From Nocardioides sp. Root122 (lineage in GTDB: Bacteria; Actinomycetota; Actinomycetes; Propionibacteriales; Nocardioidaceae), in NCBI RefSeq assembly GCF_001425025.1, contig NZ_LMDE01000016.1:83773-147772 (forward strand): a stretch of 64,000 bases of DNA, read 5' to 3'. Of the stretch, positions 40,097-47,106 are shown piece after piece. Under the pieces are notes generated by a model. It saw only the letters and a program-made list of their open reading frames with translations. It was not told the origin of the DNA and did not search any database. Position numbers and translations under genes: made by a program. Position 1 is the first letter of the stretch, and each line of letters opens with the position of its first letter.

Positions 40097-41303
40097 GGTC
40101 GCAGCCGCGGTAGGACGGCACCACCTCGGTGACCGTCTCGCCGCGGACCAGGTGCACGTCGCGGACGTGCTCGAACAGCTCACCGGACTTGGCGTGCCGG
40201 AACCACACGAGGTCGCCGATCGCGAGCAGCGCCGCGGGGTGGCCGGTCAGCGGGGTCTGCACCTCGCCGGCACCCTCGAGCCCGGTCAGGTGGAGACCCG
40301 GCGGTGCCCACGGGACGGGGGACCGGTCAGGTCCCGTCGCGCCGCTCGCGATCAGGCCGCCGCCGTGCACGGTGGCCATGGTCGGCGTGGGCTTGCGGCT
40401 GACCCGCAGGCCGAAGTAGGCAGCCGGGCGGGGCGTGAACGACGCGTAGTGGTCGAAGATGCCCGGCACCAGCAGCCCGGAGCCGGCGGCGATCTCGGTG
40501 ACGGCTTCGTCGGCTGCTGTCGCCTCGACCGACCCGGAGCCGCCGCCGTTCCAGAACTCCAGGTCCGCCACCTCGGAGAGTGCCTGGGAGATCTCGCGGC
40601 GGCGCACCTCGAGCTGGGCCATCGAGGCCTGCTTGAGGCGCCGCACGAGCAGGGACTTGGTGCGCTGCTCGGGGACGTCGTCCTGCACGCCGGCGACCTG
40701 GCCCTCGTAGGTCATCACCCCGACCAGGCGGAAGCCCTCGCGCTCGGCGACCTTGCGGGCCATCGCCAGCACGTCGCCGGTGTCGAAGAGGGGGGAGCGC
40801 TTGGGGCCGATGTGCTGGCCGCCCACCCGGAGGCCGGCGTCGAGGTCGAGGGCGATGCGGACCTGCACGGCGCGCGACGCGCGGGTCGCGTCCACCAGGT
40901 CGAGGTGCACCGGGTCGTCGACCATCAGGGTGATGGCGGCGGCGGCCGACGGCGACGCGGTGAGCCGCGCGATCGCGGCGCTGTCGACGGTCGGGTAGGC
41001 GACCACGATGTCGTCGCTCACGCCGGTCTCGTGCAGCCAGAGCGCCTCGCCCAGCGTGAAGGCCAGCACGCCCGCGAACCCGTCGTGGGCCAGCGCGCGC
41101 TCGATCAGGGCCGGCACGCGCAGCGACTTCGAGGCCACCCGGATCGGCTTGCCTGCGGCACGGCGGACCAGGTCGACGGCGTTGGCGTCGAACGCGTCCA
41201 GGTCCACCACCGCTGTCGGGGTGGCGGGCTGCTCGGGCAGCCCGGCGATCGCTGCGTCGAGGCGCGACCACAGGCGGTTGCGGTCCACGAAGTGGTCGCT
41301 CAC
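40086..41303 (-). CDS. Alanine-racemase-fold PLP protein (DSD1/amino-acid deaminase-aldolase type)
   Basis: 405 residues from GTG 41303, GTGA coupling with the upstream membrane protein. The PLP barrel: TPTAVVDLDAFDANAVDLVRRAAG, KPIRVASKSLRVPALIERAL with the PLP lysine in VASKSL, LDLDAGLRVGGQHIG and VGVMTYEGQVAGV. The C-terminal region has HGGGLIASGATGPDRSP and VWFRHAKSGELFEHV, similar to D-threonine aldolase/D-serine dehydratase-like proteins. Its exact reaction is uncertain. It may form an operon with the kinase. Confidence 0.8.
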   Translation of the reverse strand: MSDHFVDRNRLWSRLDAAIAGLPEQPATPTAVVDLDAFDANAVDLVRRAAGKPIRVASKSLRVPALIERALAHDGFAGVLAFTLGEALWLHETGVSDDIVVAYPTVDSAAIARLTASPSAAAAITLMVDDPVHLDLVDATRASRAVQVRIALDLDAGLRVGGQHIGPKRSPLFDTGDVLAMARKVAEREGFRLVGVMTYEGQVAGVQDDVPEQRTKSLLVRRLKQASMAQLEVRRREISQALSEVADLEFWNGGGSGSVEATAADEAVTEIAAGSGLLVPGIFDHYASFTPRPAAYFGLRVSRKPTPTMATVHGGGLIASGATGPDRSPVPWAPPGLHLTGLEGAGEVQTPLTGHPAALLAIGDLVWFRHAKSGELFEHVRDVHLVRGETVTEVVPSYRGCDRAF

Positions 41304-41752
41304 TCGATGCCCCGCTTTCTCAGCATGGCCTCGATGTCGGCCATGTCGTCGTCGATCGGCGACCCGCCGGAGGTGCGAGCCGAGGTGGGCGGGAGCTCCT
41401 TGCGCGTCTCCGTGCGCGCTGCTCCCGACGCCTTCCCGGACTGCGCGCGGGCGAGCTGCCGGTCGCGGATGAACCCGCTGACGACCCAGAGGACCAGCGC
41501 GAGCCCGGCCAGGCCGACGCCCGCCCAGGTGCGTACGTCGAAGACCAGGCCGGTCGCCCAGTCGGTCACCGAGCTGGCGATCTCGCCCACCATCTCGAGC
41601 GTCCCGGTCAGCCACGCGGCGGCGGGCAGCAGCGTGAACCCCATGGCGCGCAGGCCGTTGGCGGCGCCGCGGCGGCGGAACGCGATCCACGTCCAGATGG
41701 CCCCCGCGACGGTGAGTGCGGCGGTCAGTGCAGCCCAGGTAGTCGCTTCCAC
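41300..41752 (-). CDS. Small membrane protein of unknown function
   Basis: 150 residues from GTG 41752. Three hydrophobic segments: LTAALTVAGAIWTWIAF, LRAMGFTLLPAAAWLTGTL and GVGLAGLALVLWVVSGFI. A hydrophilic cytoplasmic tail follows (IRDRQLARAQSGKASG...MADIEAMLRKRGIE). The end IDDDMADIEAMLRKRGI recurs in actinobacterial proteins of unknown role. First gene of the three-gene minus-strand unit. Confidence 0.7.
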   Translation of the reverse strand: MEATTWAALTAALTVAGAIWTWIAFRRRGAANGLRAMGFTLLPAAAWLTGTLEMVGEIASSVTDWATGLVFDVRTWAGVGLAGLALVLWVVSGFIRDRQLARAQSGKASGAARTETRKELPPTSARTSGGSPIDDDMADIEAMLRKRGIE

Positions 41753-41790
41753 GGCCCCAGAGTCCCACAGGGCTCCACGCGTCCGGGACA

Positions 41791-42348
41791 ATGACGCACG
41801 TGCCCGACGACATCTCATCCGCCATGCCCGGCGAGGACGCGGAGCCCCTGGCGCGGAGGATCCCCGACTCCGGCTTCGCCCACGACACCGGTGCCGGCGA
41901 CCCGGTCGTCGCCGAGGTGCTCGCACAGCACGGCGCTGGCCGGGCCACCTCGGGCCGGGTCCTGTCGGTGCTCCAGGACGCCCGGCTGCTGGTGCCCGTC
42001 GTCGCGATCCTCGGCGACGTCGAGGTCGACGAGCACGGGCTCGCGCACGACAAGTCCTCCGACATGGCCGCGGTGCTGGTCCGCGCGGCCGATGGCAGCA
42101 CCGGGCTGCTCGCCTTCACCTCGACGGCGACCATGGCGCGCTGGGACCCGCAGGCCCGTCCGGTGCCGGTGACCGCGGCCACCGCGGCCACCGCGGCCGT
42201 CCAGGACGGCGCCGAGGCACTGCTCGTCGACCTCGCCGGCCCGGTGACGTACGTCGTCGACGGCGAGGACCTGACCCGCCTCGCCGCCGGGTGGCGCCTT
42301 GTCGCGCTGGGGGACGGTCACGGCTGGATTGGCCCCTCGGCGGAATGA
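41791..42348 (+). CDS. SseB-domain family protein
   Basis: 185 residues. The SseB N-terminal domain is seen as RLLVPVVAILGDVEVDEHGL, DKSSDMAAVLVRAADGSTGLLAFTSTATMARW and GAEALLVDLAGPVTYVVDGEDL. SseB proteins in actinobacteria often precede infC, as here. Function unknown, perhaps modulating a secretion or stress system. Its middle has a threefold 9-bp repeat (ACCGCGGCC at 42172-42198) coding TAA three times. Confidence 0.8.
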   Translation: MTHVPDDISSAMPGEDAEPLARRIPDSGFAHDTGAGDPVVAEVLAQHGAGRATSGRVLSVLQDARLLVPVVAILGDVEVDEHGLAHDKSSDMAAVLVRAADGSTGLLAFTSTATMARWDPQARPVPVTAATAATAAVQDGAEALLVDLAGPVTYVVDGEDLTRLAAGWRLVALGDGHGWIGPSAE

Positions 42349-42651
42349 TCCGCTAACCTTCCGTGTTGACCGATCAGTGCCGCCACAGCTACACGGCGAC
42401 ATTGATCCCGCCAAGCGGAGTCGAGCAGCGCCCGTCTCCCACCCGCATCGATCGCCCAGCACCACAGATCGTCGGGTCCGGTCCCAGTGACACGGCTGTC
42501 GAGAGACAGCAGTGGGCAGATGGTTTCCCCGAGAGGGGCGACGAGCTCTGACTGGCTCCCGCTTGGCAACCAGCGGGAGCCATTGTTCATTTCCGGCGCA
42601 GGCAGCCGGCGAGGGCGAGGGGCTCCCACCCACCGAACCACTGGAGGACCC
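42349..42651 (+). promoter_or_regulatory. infC leader with attenuator hairpin
   Basis: 303 bp between sseB and infC with no gene. It probably starts from a promoter near 42350-42370 (TAACCT, TTGACC). At 42553-42582 an 11-bp stem (TGGCTCCCGCT/AGCGGGAGCCA, 8-nt loop) is followed by TTGTTCATTT, a proper intrinsic terminator, 70 nt before infC. It fits an IF3/L20 autoregulatory attenuator. Confidence 0.7.
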
Positions 42652-43335
42652 ATCAGCACCGAGCTGCGCATCAACGACCGGATCCGCGTACCCGAGGTCC
42701 GGCTCGTAGGACCCAACGGCGAGACCGTTGGCATCGTGCCGACCGACCAGGCACTCAAGCTGGCCGTGGAGGCCGACCTCGACCTGGTCGAGATCGCCCC
42801 CCAGGGACGCCCCCCGGTCTGCAAGCTCATGGACTACGGCAAGTTCAAGTACGAGAACGCCCAGAAGGCCCGCGAGTCGCGCCGCAACCAGACGAACGTG
42901 ATCATCAAGGAGATGAAGCTTCGTCCCAAGATCGACAAGCACGACTACGAGACCAAGAAGGGTCACGTCGTGCGGTTCTTGGGTGCAGGCGACAAGGTCA
43001 AGATCACGATCATGTTCCGCGGTCGCGAGCAGCACCGCCCCGAGCTGGGCTTCCGCCTGCTCCAGAAGCTCGCCGAGGACGTCCAGGAGCTCGGCTTCGT
43101 CGAGTCCTCGCCCAAGCAGGACGGCCGCAACATGACGATGGTGCTCGGCCCGCACAAGAAGAAGGCCGACGCCAAGATCGACGCCGACGCTGCCCGCGCC
43201 ACCAAGGAGCAGGCACGCGCCGACCGCAAGGCCGAGGAGGACGCCGAGCGCGAGGCGGCCCACGCCGCCGGCCCGGTGGCCCAGAAGAAGGAGCGTCGCC
43301 GCTCCGAGAACCTGGATCCTGAGATCGAGGCTTGA
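42652..43335 (+). CDS. infC: Translation initiation factor IF-3 (ATC start)
   Basis: 227 residues. The conserved IF3 start is ISTELRINDRIRVPEVRLVG. The first codon is ATC at 42652, with GGAGG 4 nt upstream (GGAGGACCC then ATC). No ATG, GTG or TTG lies in a plausible position. IF3 N-domain (VPEVRLVGPNGETVGIV, KLMDYGKFKYENAQKARESR) and C-domain (KIDKHDYETKKGHVVRFLGAGDKVKITIMFRGREQ) are intact. The C-terminal 40 residues form a charged Ala/Glu/Lys tail. AUU starts in E. coli infC allow IF3 to repress itself by discriminating against them; AUC here should act the same way. Confidence 0.93.
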   Translation: MSTELRINDRIRVPEVRLVGPNGETVGIVPTDQALKLAVEADLDLVEIAPQGRPPVCKLMDYGKFKYENAQKARESRRNQTNVIIKEMKLRPKIDKHDYETKKGHVVRFLGAGDKVKITIMFRGREQHRPELGFRLLQKLAEDVQELGFVESSPKQDGRNMTMVLGPHKKKADAKIDADAARATKEQARADRKAEEDAEREAAHAAGPVAQKKERRRSENLDPEIEA

Positions 43336-43380
43336 GCGAAGCGAAAGCCTCGATCGAGCACGTAGCGACGGAGTCGCTAC
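43323..43380 (+). promoter_or_regulatory. Two tandem hairpins between infC and rpmI
   Basis: GATCGAGGCTT (43323-43333) pairs with AAGCCTCGATC (43345-43355), straddling the infC stop. GTAGCGAC (43362-43369) pairs with GTCGCTAC (43373-43380). Candidate processing or attenuation signals in the infC-rpmI-rplT transcript. Confidence 0.45.
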
Positions 43381-43470
43381 AACCGTCGGGACCGGGACAG
43401 CGGCGAGTTGCTGCGTCCTAGCCAGATACCAACCCGAACCACGCACGCACAAGGAAGTTGAGGCAGACAC

Positions 43471-43683
43471 ATGCCGAAGAACAAGACCCACTCGGGCGCG
43501 AAGAAGCGCTTCAAGGTGACCGGCTCGGGCAAGATCATGCGTCTGCAGGCGGGCCGCAAGTCCGGCGCTGCGTTCGCGTCCGCGCCGACCACGGGCAGCC
43601 GCAAGAAGCACCGTCGCAACGCCGGCATGGTCGAGCTCGAGCCCGGCGACGTCAAGCGCGCCAAGAAGATGCTCGGCATCTGA
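43471..43683 (+). CDS. rpmI: 50S ribosomal protein L35
   Basis: 70 residues, very basic. MPKNKTHSGAKKRFKVTGSG is the universal L35 start, and the end DVKRAKKMLGI is typical. The middle KSGAAFASAPTTGSRKKHRRN is a little longer than in most L35 (about 64-66). Binds 23S rRNA. Lies in the standard infC-rpmI-rplT order. An AAGGAAG site lies upstream. Confidence 0.95.
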   Translation: MPKNKTHSGAKKRFKVTGSGKIMRLQAGRKSGAAFASAPTTGSRKKHRRNAGMVELEPGDVKRAKKMLGI

Positions 43684-43758
43684 GCCTCACCCACCGCACG
43701 TCCCCGGTGGCTCAGCCGCCGTCCCATCTGATCTTCACCAGCATCAAGGAGTAACACC

Positions 43759-44145
43759 ATGGCACGCGTCAAGCGGGCAGTGAACGCCCAGAAGAAGCGT
43801 CGTACCACCCTCGAGCGGGCCAGCGGCTACCGCGGCCAGCGCTCGCGCCTCTACCGCAAGGCCAAGGAGCAGGTCACCCACTCCCTGGTCTACAGCTACA
43901 ACGACCGCCGCAAGAACAAGGGCAACTTCCGCAAGCTGTGGATCCAGCGCATCAACGCCGCTGCCCGCGCGAACGGCATGACCTACAACCGCTTCATCCA
44001 GGGCCTGAACCTGGCCGGCATCGAGGTCGACCGCAAGATCCTCGCCGAGCTCGCCGTCCACGACGCCCCGGCCTTCACGGCCCTCGTCGAGGCCGCCAAG
44101 GCCGCGCTGCCCGAGGACGTCAACGCGCCCAAGGTCTCCGCCTGA
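43759..44145 (+). CDS. rplT: 50S ribosomal protein L20
   Basis: 128 residues. MARVKRAVNAQKKRRTTLER is the extended basic N-terminus that threads into 23S rRNA. Then come RLYRKAKEQVTHSLVYSYNDRR and LWIQRINAAARANGMTYNRF, canonical L20 blocks. L20 is also the usual autoregulator of this operon in many bacteria. A strong GGAG site (CAAGGAGTAACACC) precedes the ATG. Followed 5 nt later by the SpoU gene. Confidence 0.95.
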   Translation: MARVKRAVNAQKKRRTTLERASGYRGQRSRLYRKAKEQVTHSLVYSYNDRRKNKGNFRKLWIQRINAAARANGMTYNRFIQGLNLAGIEVDRKILAELAVHDAPAFTALVEAAKAALPEDVNAPKVSA

Positions 44146-44150
44146 ACGAC

Positions 44151-44927
44151 GTGACGCCCCTGGTCGCGAGCAACGCTCGCGTCAAGGAGGCTCGCAAGTT
44201 GAGCCGCCGCTCGGTCCGCACCGAGCGGCGGCTCTTCCTCGCTGACGGCCCGAAGGCCGTCGAGGGTGCCCTGTCGGTCGACGGGTGCGTCGTGGAGGTC
44301 TTCGCGACACCGCACGCCGCCGAGCAGTACGCCGACCTCCTCGGCGCCGCAGCCGTGACGCTGGTCGACGACCGGGCGTTGGCGTCGCTGTCGGACTCGG
44401 TGTCGCCCGCCGGCGTGGTGGCCGTGTGCCGACCGATCGACGCGCCGCTCGCGCACGTCGTGGCGGCCGCCCCGCGCCTGCTCGCGATCTGCGCCGACGT
44501 GCGCGACCCGGGCAACGCCGGCACGGTCATCCGCACCGCTGACGCCGCCGGTGCCGACGGGGTCGTTCTCGCCGGCCAGTCCGTCGACGCCTACAACGCC
44601 AAGACGGTCCGGGCCAGCGTGGGCAGCCTGTTCCACCTGCCGCTGGCCGTGGAGCCGGATCCGGCGGCCGCGGTCCGGGCCGCGCAGGAGCGCGGGCTCA
44701 CCGTCCTCGCAGCCGACGGTGGGGGAGAGGTCGACCTCTTCGACGCCGACCTCTCCGGTCCGACGGCGTGGCTGTTCGGCAACGAGGCGTGGGGGCTCCC
44801 CGAGGAGCTCGCCGCACTGGCAGACCACCGGATCGCCATCCCGATCCACGGCCGTGCCGAGAGCCTCAACCTCTCCACCGCCGCCGCGGTCTGCCTCTAC
44901 GCCAGCGCGCGCGCCCAGCGCTCCTGA
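44151..44927 (+). CDS. TrmH/SpoU family 23S rRNA methyltransferase-like protein
   Basis: 258 residues from GTG 44151. SpoU motifs: LLAICADVRDPGNAGTVIRTAD (motif 1 with the Asn-Arg pair), TAWLFGNEAWGLPEEL, and IAIPIHGRAESLNLSTAAAV. The N-terminal KLSRRSVRTERRLFLADGPKAVEGAL is a SpoU_sub_bind domain. Its place after rplT is conserved in actinobacteria, and such proteins are thought to modify 23S rRNA. Target not provable from sequence. Confidence 0.88.
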   Translation: MTPLVASNARVKEARKLSRRSVRTERRLFLADGPKAVEGALSVDGCVVEVFATPHAAEQYADLLGAAAVTLVDDRALASLSDSVSPAGVVAVCRPIDAPLAHVVAAAPRLLAICADVRDPGNAGTVIRTADAAGADGVVLAGQSVDAYNAKTVRASVGSLFHLPLAVEPDPAAAVRAAQERGLTVLAADGGGEVDLFDADLSGPTAWLFGNEAWGLPEELAALADHRIAIPIHGRAESLNLSTAAAVCLYASARAQRS

Positions 44928-44973
44928 GCCGGCGCGCCCGGCCGGCCGCCCGACCGGCTAGCCTCCCTCGTCA

Positions 44974-45237
44974 ATGATCCTCATCGATCCACCCGCGGTG
45001 CCCAGGTGGGACCGGCTCTGGTCCCACCTCGCCAGCGACACGTCGTACGACGAGGCGCACGCGTTCGCGGAGCGGCACGGCATCCCGTCCCGTGGCTGGG
45101 ACCGCGACCACTACGACGTCCCCGAGGAGTGGTACGACACCATGGTCGACGCGGGTGCCGTCCCGGTGTCCTCCCGGCAGCTCGTCGCCGCCCTGCGCGC
45201 CGCGGGGCTGCGCCGTCCCAAGCCGTTGCGCGACTAG
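44974..45237 (+). CDS. DUF4031 domain protein
   Basis: 87 residues. MILIDPPAVPRWDRLWSHLA, then SYDEAHAFAERHGIPSRGWDRDHYDVPEEWYDTMVDAGA, is the DUF4031 pattern, rich in Trp, Tyr, Asp and Arg. Small soluble protein of unknown function. Its ATG is 46 nt after the SpoU stop. Confidence 0.82.
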   Translation: MILIDPPAVPRWDRLWSHLASDTSYDEAHAFAERHGIPSRGWDRDHYDVPEEWYDTMVDAGAVPVSSRQLVAALRAAGLRRPKPLRD

Positions 45238-45247
45238 GGTTGCCGAC

Positions 45248-46324
45248 GTGTCACAGGAGCCGAGTCGCCGGATCGCCAGCACGCCGAGCCGGTTGCGTTC
45301 GCTCGCCGACTTCTACCCGGACGGGATCCTGGGCGCCACCCGCGACGGTGAGGTCACCCTCCTCAACGCGCAGGGAGCCGCGCTGCTGGGGGTCGACCCG
45401 CACGAGGCCCACGGCATGCCGCTGGCCGACGTGCTGCGGCTCCTCGACCAGGACGGGCGCACCTGGCTGGGGGTGAACCGCCCCTTCGAGAGCATCCCGA
45501 TCGTGCGGGGCATGCCCGAGCAGTCGTGGCTCAACGCCTCGGGCGAGGAGGTGCTCACCACCGCCACGCTCGTGCGCGACGGAGCCCTGGGCCGGGTCGT
45601 CGGCATCGCGGTCGGACTGCGCAGCGGCCGCGGTCGCGCCCTCCTCGACCGCGAGCGCTCCGACCTGGTCGCCACGGTCGCGCACGAGCTGCGCTCACCG
45701 CTGACCGGCGTGAAGGGGTTCGTGCAGGCCCTCCTCAACCGGTGGGACAAGCTGACCGACGACCAGCGCAAGCTCATGCTCACCACCGTCAACGCCGACG
45801 CCGACCGCCTGGCCCGTCTCATCGCCGAGCTGCTCGACGTCGCGCGGATCGACACCGGACGGCTCCAGCTCTACCCGCGCGAGTCCTCCGCCGAGGTCCT
45901 GGTGCGACGGGTCGTCGACTCGATCGAGGCCGGCACCGCACGCGACATCTCGCTCGACGTCGAGGACGACCTGCCCGAGGTGTTCGCCGACCCCGACAAG
46001 TTCACCCAGGTGGTCACCAACCTCGTCGAGAACGCCGTCCGCCACGGCCAGGGTCAGGTCGCGGTGCGCCTGGCGGCGTTCCCCGAGCTCCCCGGCGTAC
46101 GCATCACGGTCGACGACGAGGGCGAGGGCATCCCCGTCGACATGCGTCGCCGCGTCTTCACCAAGTTCTGGACCACCGGCGAGTCCGGCGGCAGCGGCCT
46201 GGGGATGTACATCGTCGGGGGCCTCTCCCGCGCCCACGGTGGCCGGGTCACGATCGAGGACGCGCCCGGCGGCGGCGCCCGGGTGATGGTCGACTGGCCG
46301 AGCGAGGACCTGCGCCCCGAGTAG
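45248..46324 (+). CDS. PAS-domain sensor histidine kinase (orphan)
   Basis: 358 residues from GTG 45248, no transmembrane segment. PAS domain, about 20-125 (DFYPDGILGATRDGEVTLLNAQGAALLGV). HisKA with phosphoacceptor His146 (TVAHELRSPLTGVKGFVQAL). HATPase with N-box VVTNLVENAVRHGQ, G1 DDEGEGIPVD, F KFWTTGESGGSGLGMYIV. Probably cytoplasmic. No response regulator is adjacent in the same unit; the next one, 74 nt away, has its own kinase. Kinases of this plan occupy the same spot near pheST in relatives. Confidence 0.88.
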   Translation: MSQEPSRRIASTPSRLRSLADFYPDGILGATRDGEVTLLNAQGAALLGVDPHEAHGMPLADVLRLLDQDGRTWLGVNRPFESIPIVRGMPEQSWLNASGEEVLTTATLVRDGALGRVVGIAVGLRSGRGRALLDRERSDLVATVAHELRSPLTGVKGFVQALLNRWDKLTDDQRKLMLTTVNADADRLARLIAELLDVARIDTGRLQLYPRESSAEVLVRRVVDSIEAGTARDISLDVEDDLPEVFADPDKFTQVVTNLVENAVRHGQGQVAVRLAAFPELPGVRITVDDEGEGIPVDMRRRVFTKFWTTGESGGSGLGMYIVGGLSRAHGGRVTIEDAPGGGARVMVDWPSEDLRPE

Positions 46325-46398
46325 CGGTCTGCCGACCTGCACAGAACCTTCACGAGTCGTCCCCGCCTCCCGTGCGGTCGGGCTCCTAACCTCGTGCC

Positions 46399-47106
46399 AT
46401 GACCTCAGCGACCTCGCGGACAGCCCTCGTGGTGGAGGACGAGCGCACCATCAACGACGCGCTCGCCCAGCGCCTGCGCGCCGAGGGGTACGTCGTCGAG
46501 CAGGCCTTCGACGGCCCCTCGGCCGTCGAGCTGGCGGGCGCCGTCCGCCCCGACGTCGTGCTCCTCGACGTGATGCTCCCGGGCTTCGACGGCCTCGAGG
46601 TCTGCCGTCGCATCCAGGCCGTGCGCCCGGTCCCCGTGCTGATGCTGACCGCACGCGACGACGAGGCGGACGTGCTGGTGGGTCTCGGTGTGGGCGCCGA
46701 CGACTACCTCACCAAGCCCTTCTCGATGCGGGAGGTCGTCGCCCGCGTCTCCGCCCTGCTGCGACGGGTGGACCGGGCGGTGGCCCTCGCGGAGGAACGC
46801 CCGGGCGCGCTGCGCGTCGGTGGGGTGAGCATCGATCCGGGCACCCGGCGGACGACGGTGGCGGGGGAGCCCGTCCACCTCACGCCGACGGAGTTCGACC
46901 TGCTGCTGTGCCTGGCGCGCGAGTCGGGGCAGGTCCTCACCCGCGAACGGCTGCTGCGCGACGTGTGGGACTGGGGCGACGCCTGGGCCAGCAGCAGCGC
47001 CGCACGGACCGTCGACAGCCACGTCAAGGCGCTGCGCAGCAAGGTGGGGGCGGAGCGGATCCGCACCGTCCACGGTGTCGGCTACGCCCTCGAGGAGCTC
47101 CCGTGA
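46399..47106 (+). CDS. OmpR/PhoB-family response regulator
   Basis: 235 residues. Receiver domain 1-125: acidic pocket VVEDERT, phosphoacceptor Asp57 in VVLLDVMLPGFDG, Thr in LMLTARDDE, Lys in YLTKPFSMREVVAR. Winged-helix effector from about 145: VHLTPTEFDLLLCLARESGQVLTRERLLRDVWDW and ARTVDSHVKALRSKVG. It binds DNA, probably direct repeats, to regulate transcription. Its last codon overlaps the start of the kinase gene (GTGA). Confidence 0.93.
   Translation: MTSATSRTALVVEDERTINDALAQRLRAEGYVVEQAFDGPSAVELAGAVRPDVVLLDVMLPGFDGLEVCRRIQAVRPVPVLMLTARDDEADVLVGLGVGADDYLTKPFSMREVVARVSALLRRVDRAVALAEERPGALRVGGVSIDPGTRRTTVAGEPVHLTPTEFDLLLCLARESGQVLTRERLLRDVWDWGDAWASSSAARTVDSHVKALRSKVGAERIRTVHGVGYALEELP

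Noticed and set aside
42172..42198. Three copies of ACCGCGGCC in sseB
   Set aside because: A short Ala/Thr-coding run common in high-GC genes, with no sign of regulatory use.
38709..42356. 1215-residue plus-strand open frame
   Set aside because: Runs antisense to the aldose epimerase, kinase, PLP and membrane protein genes. Composition is typical of a GC-rich shadow.
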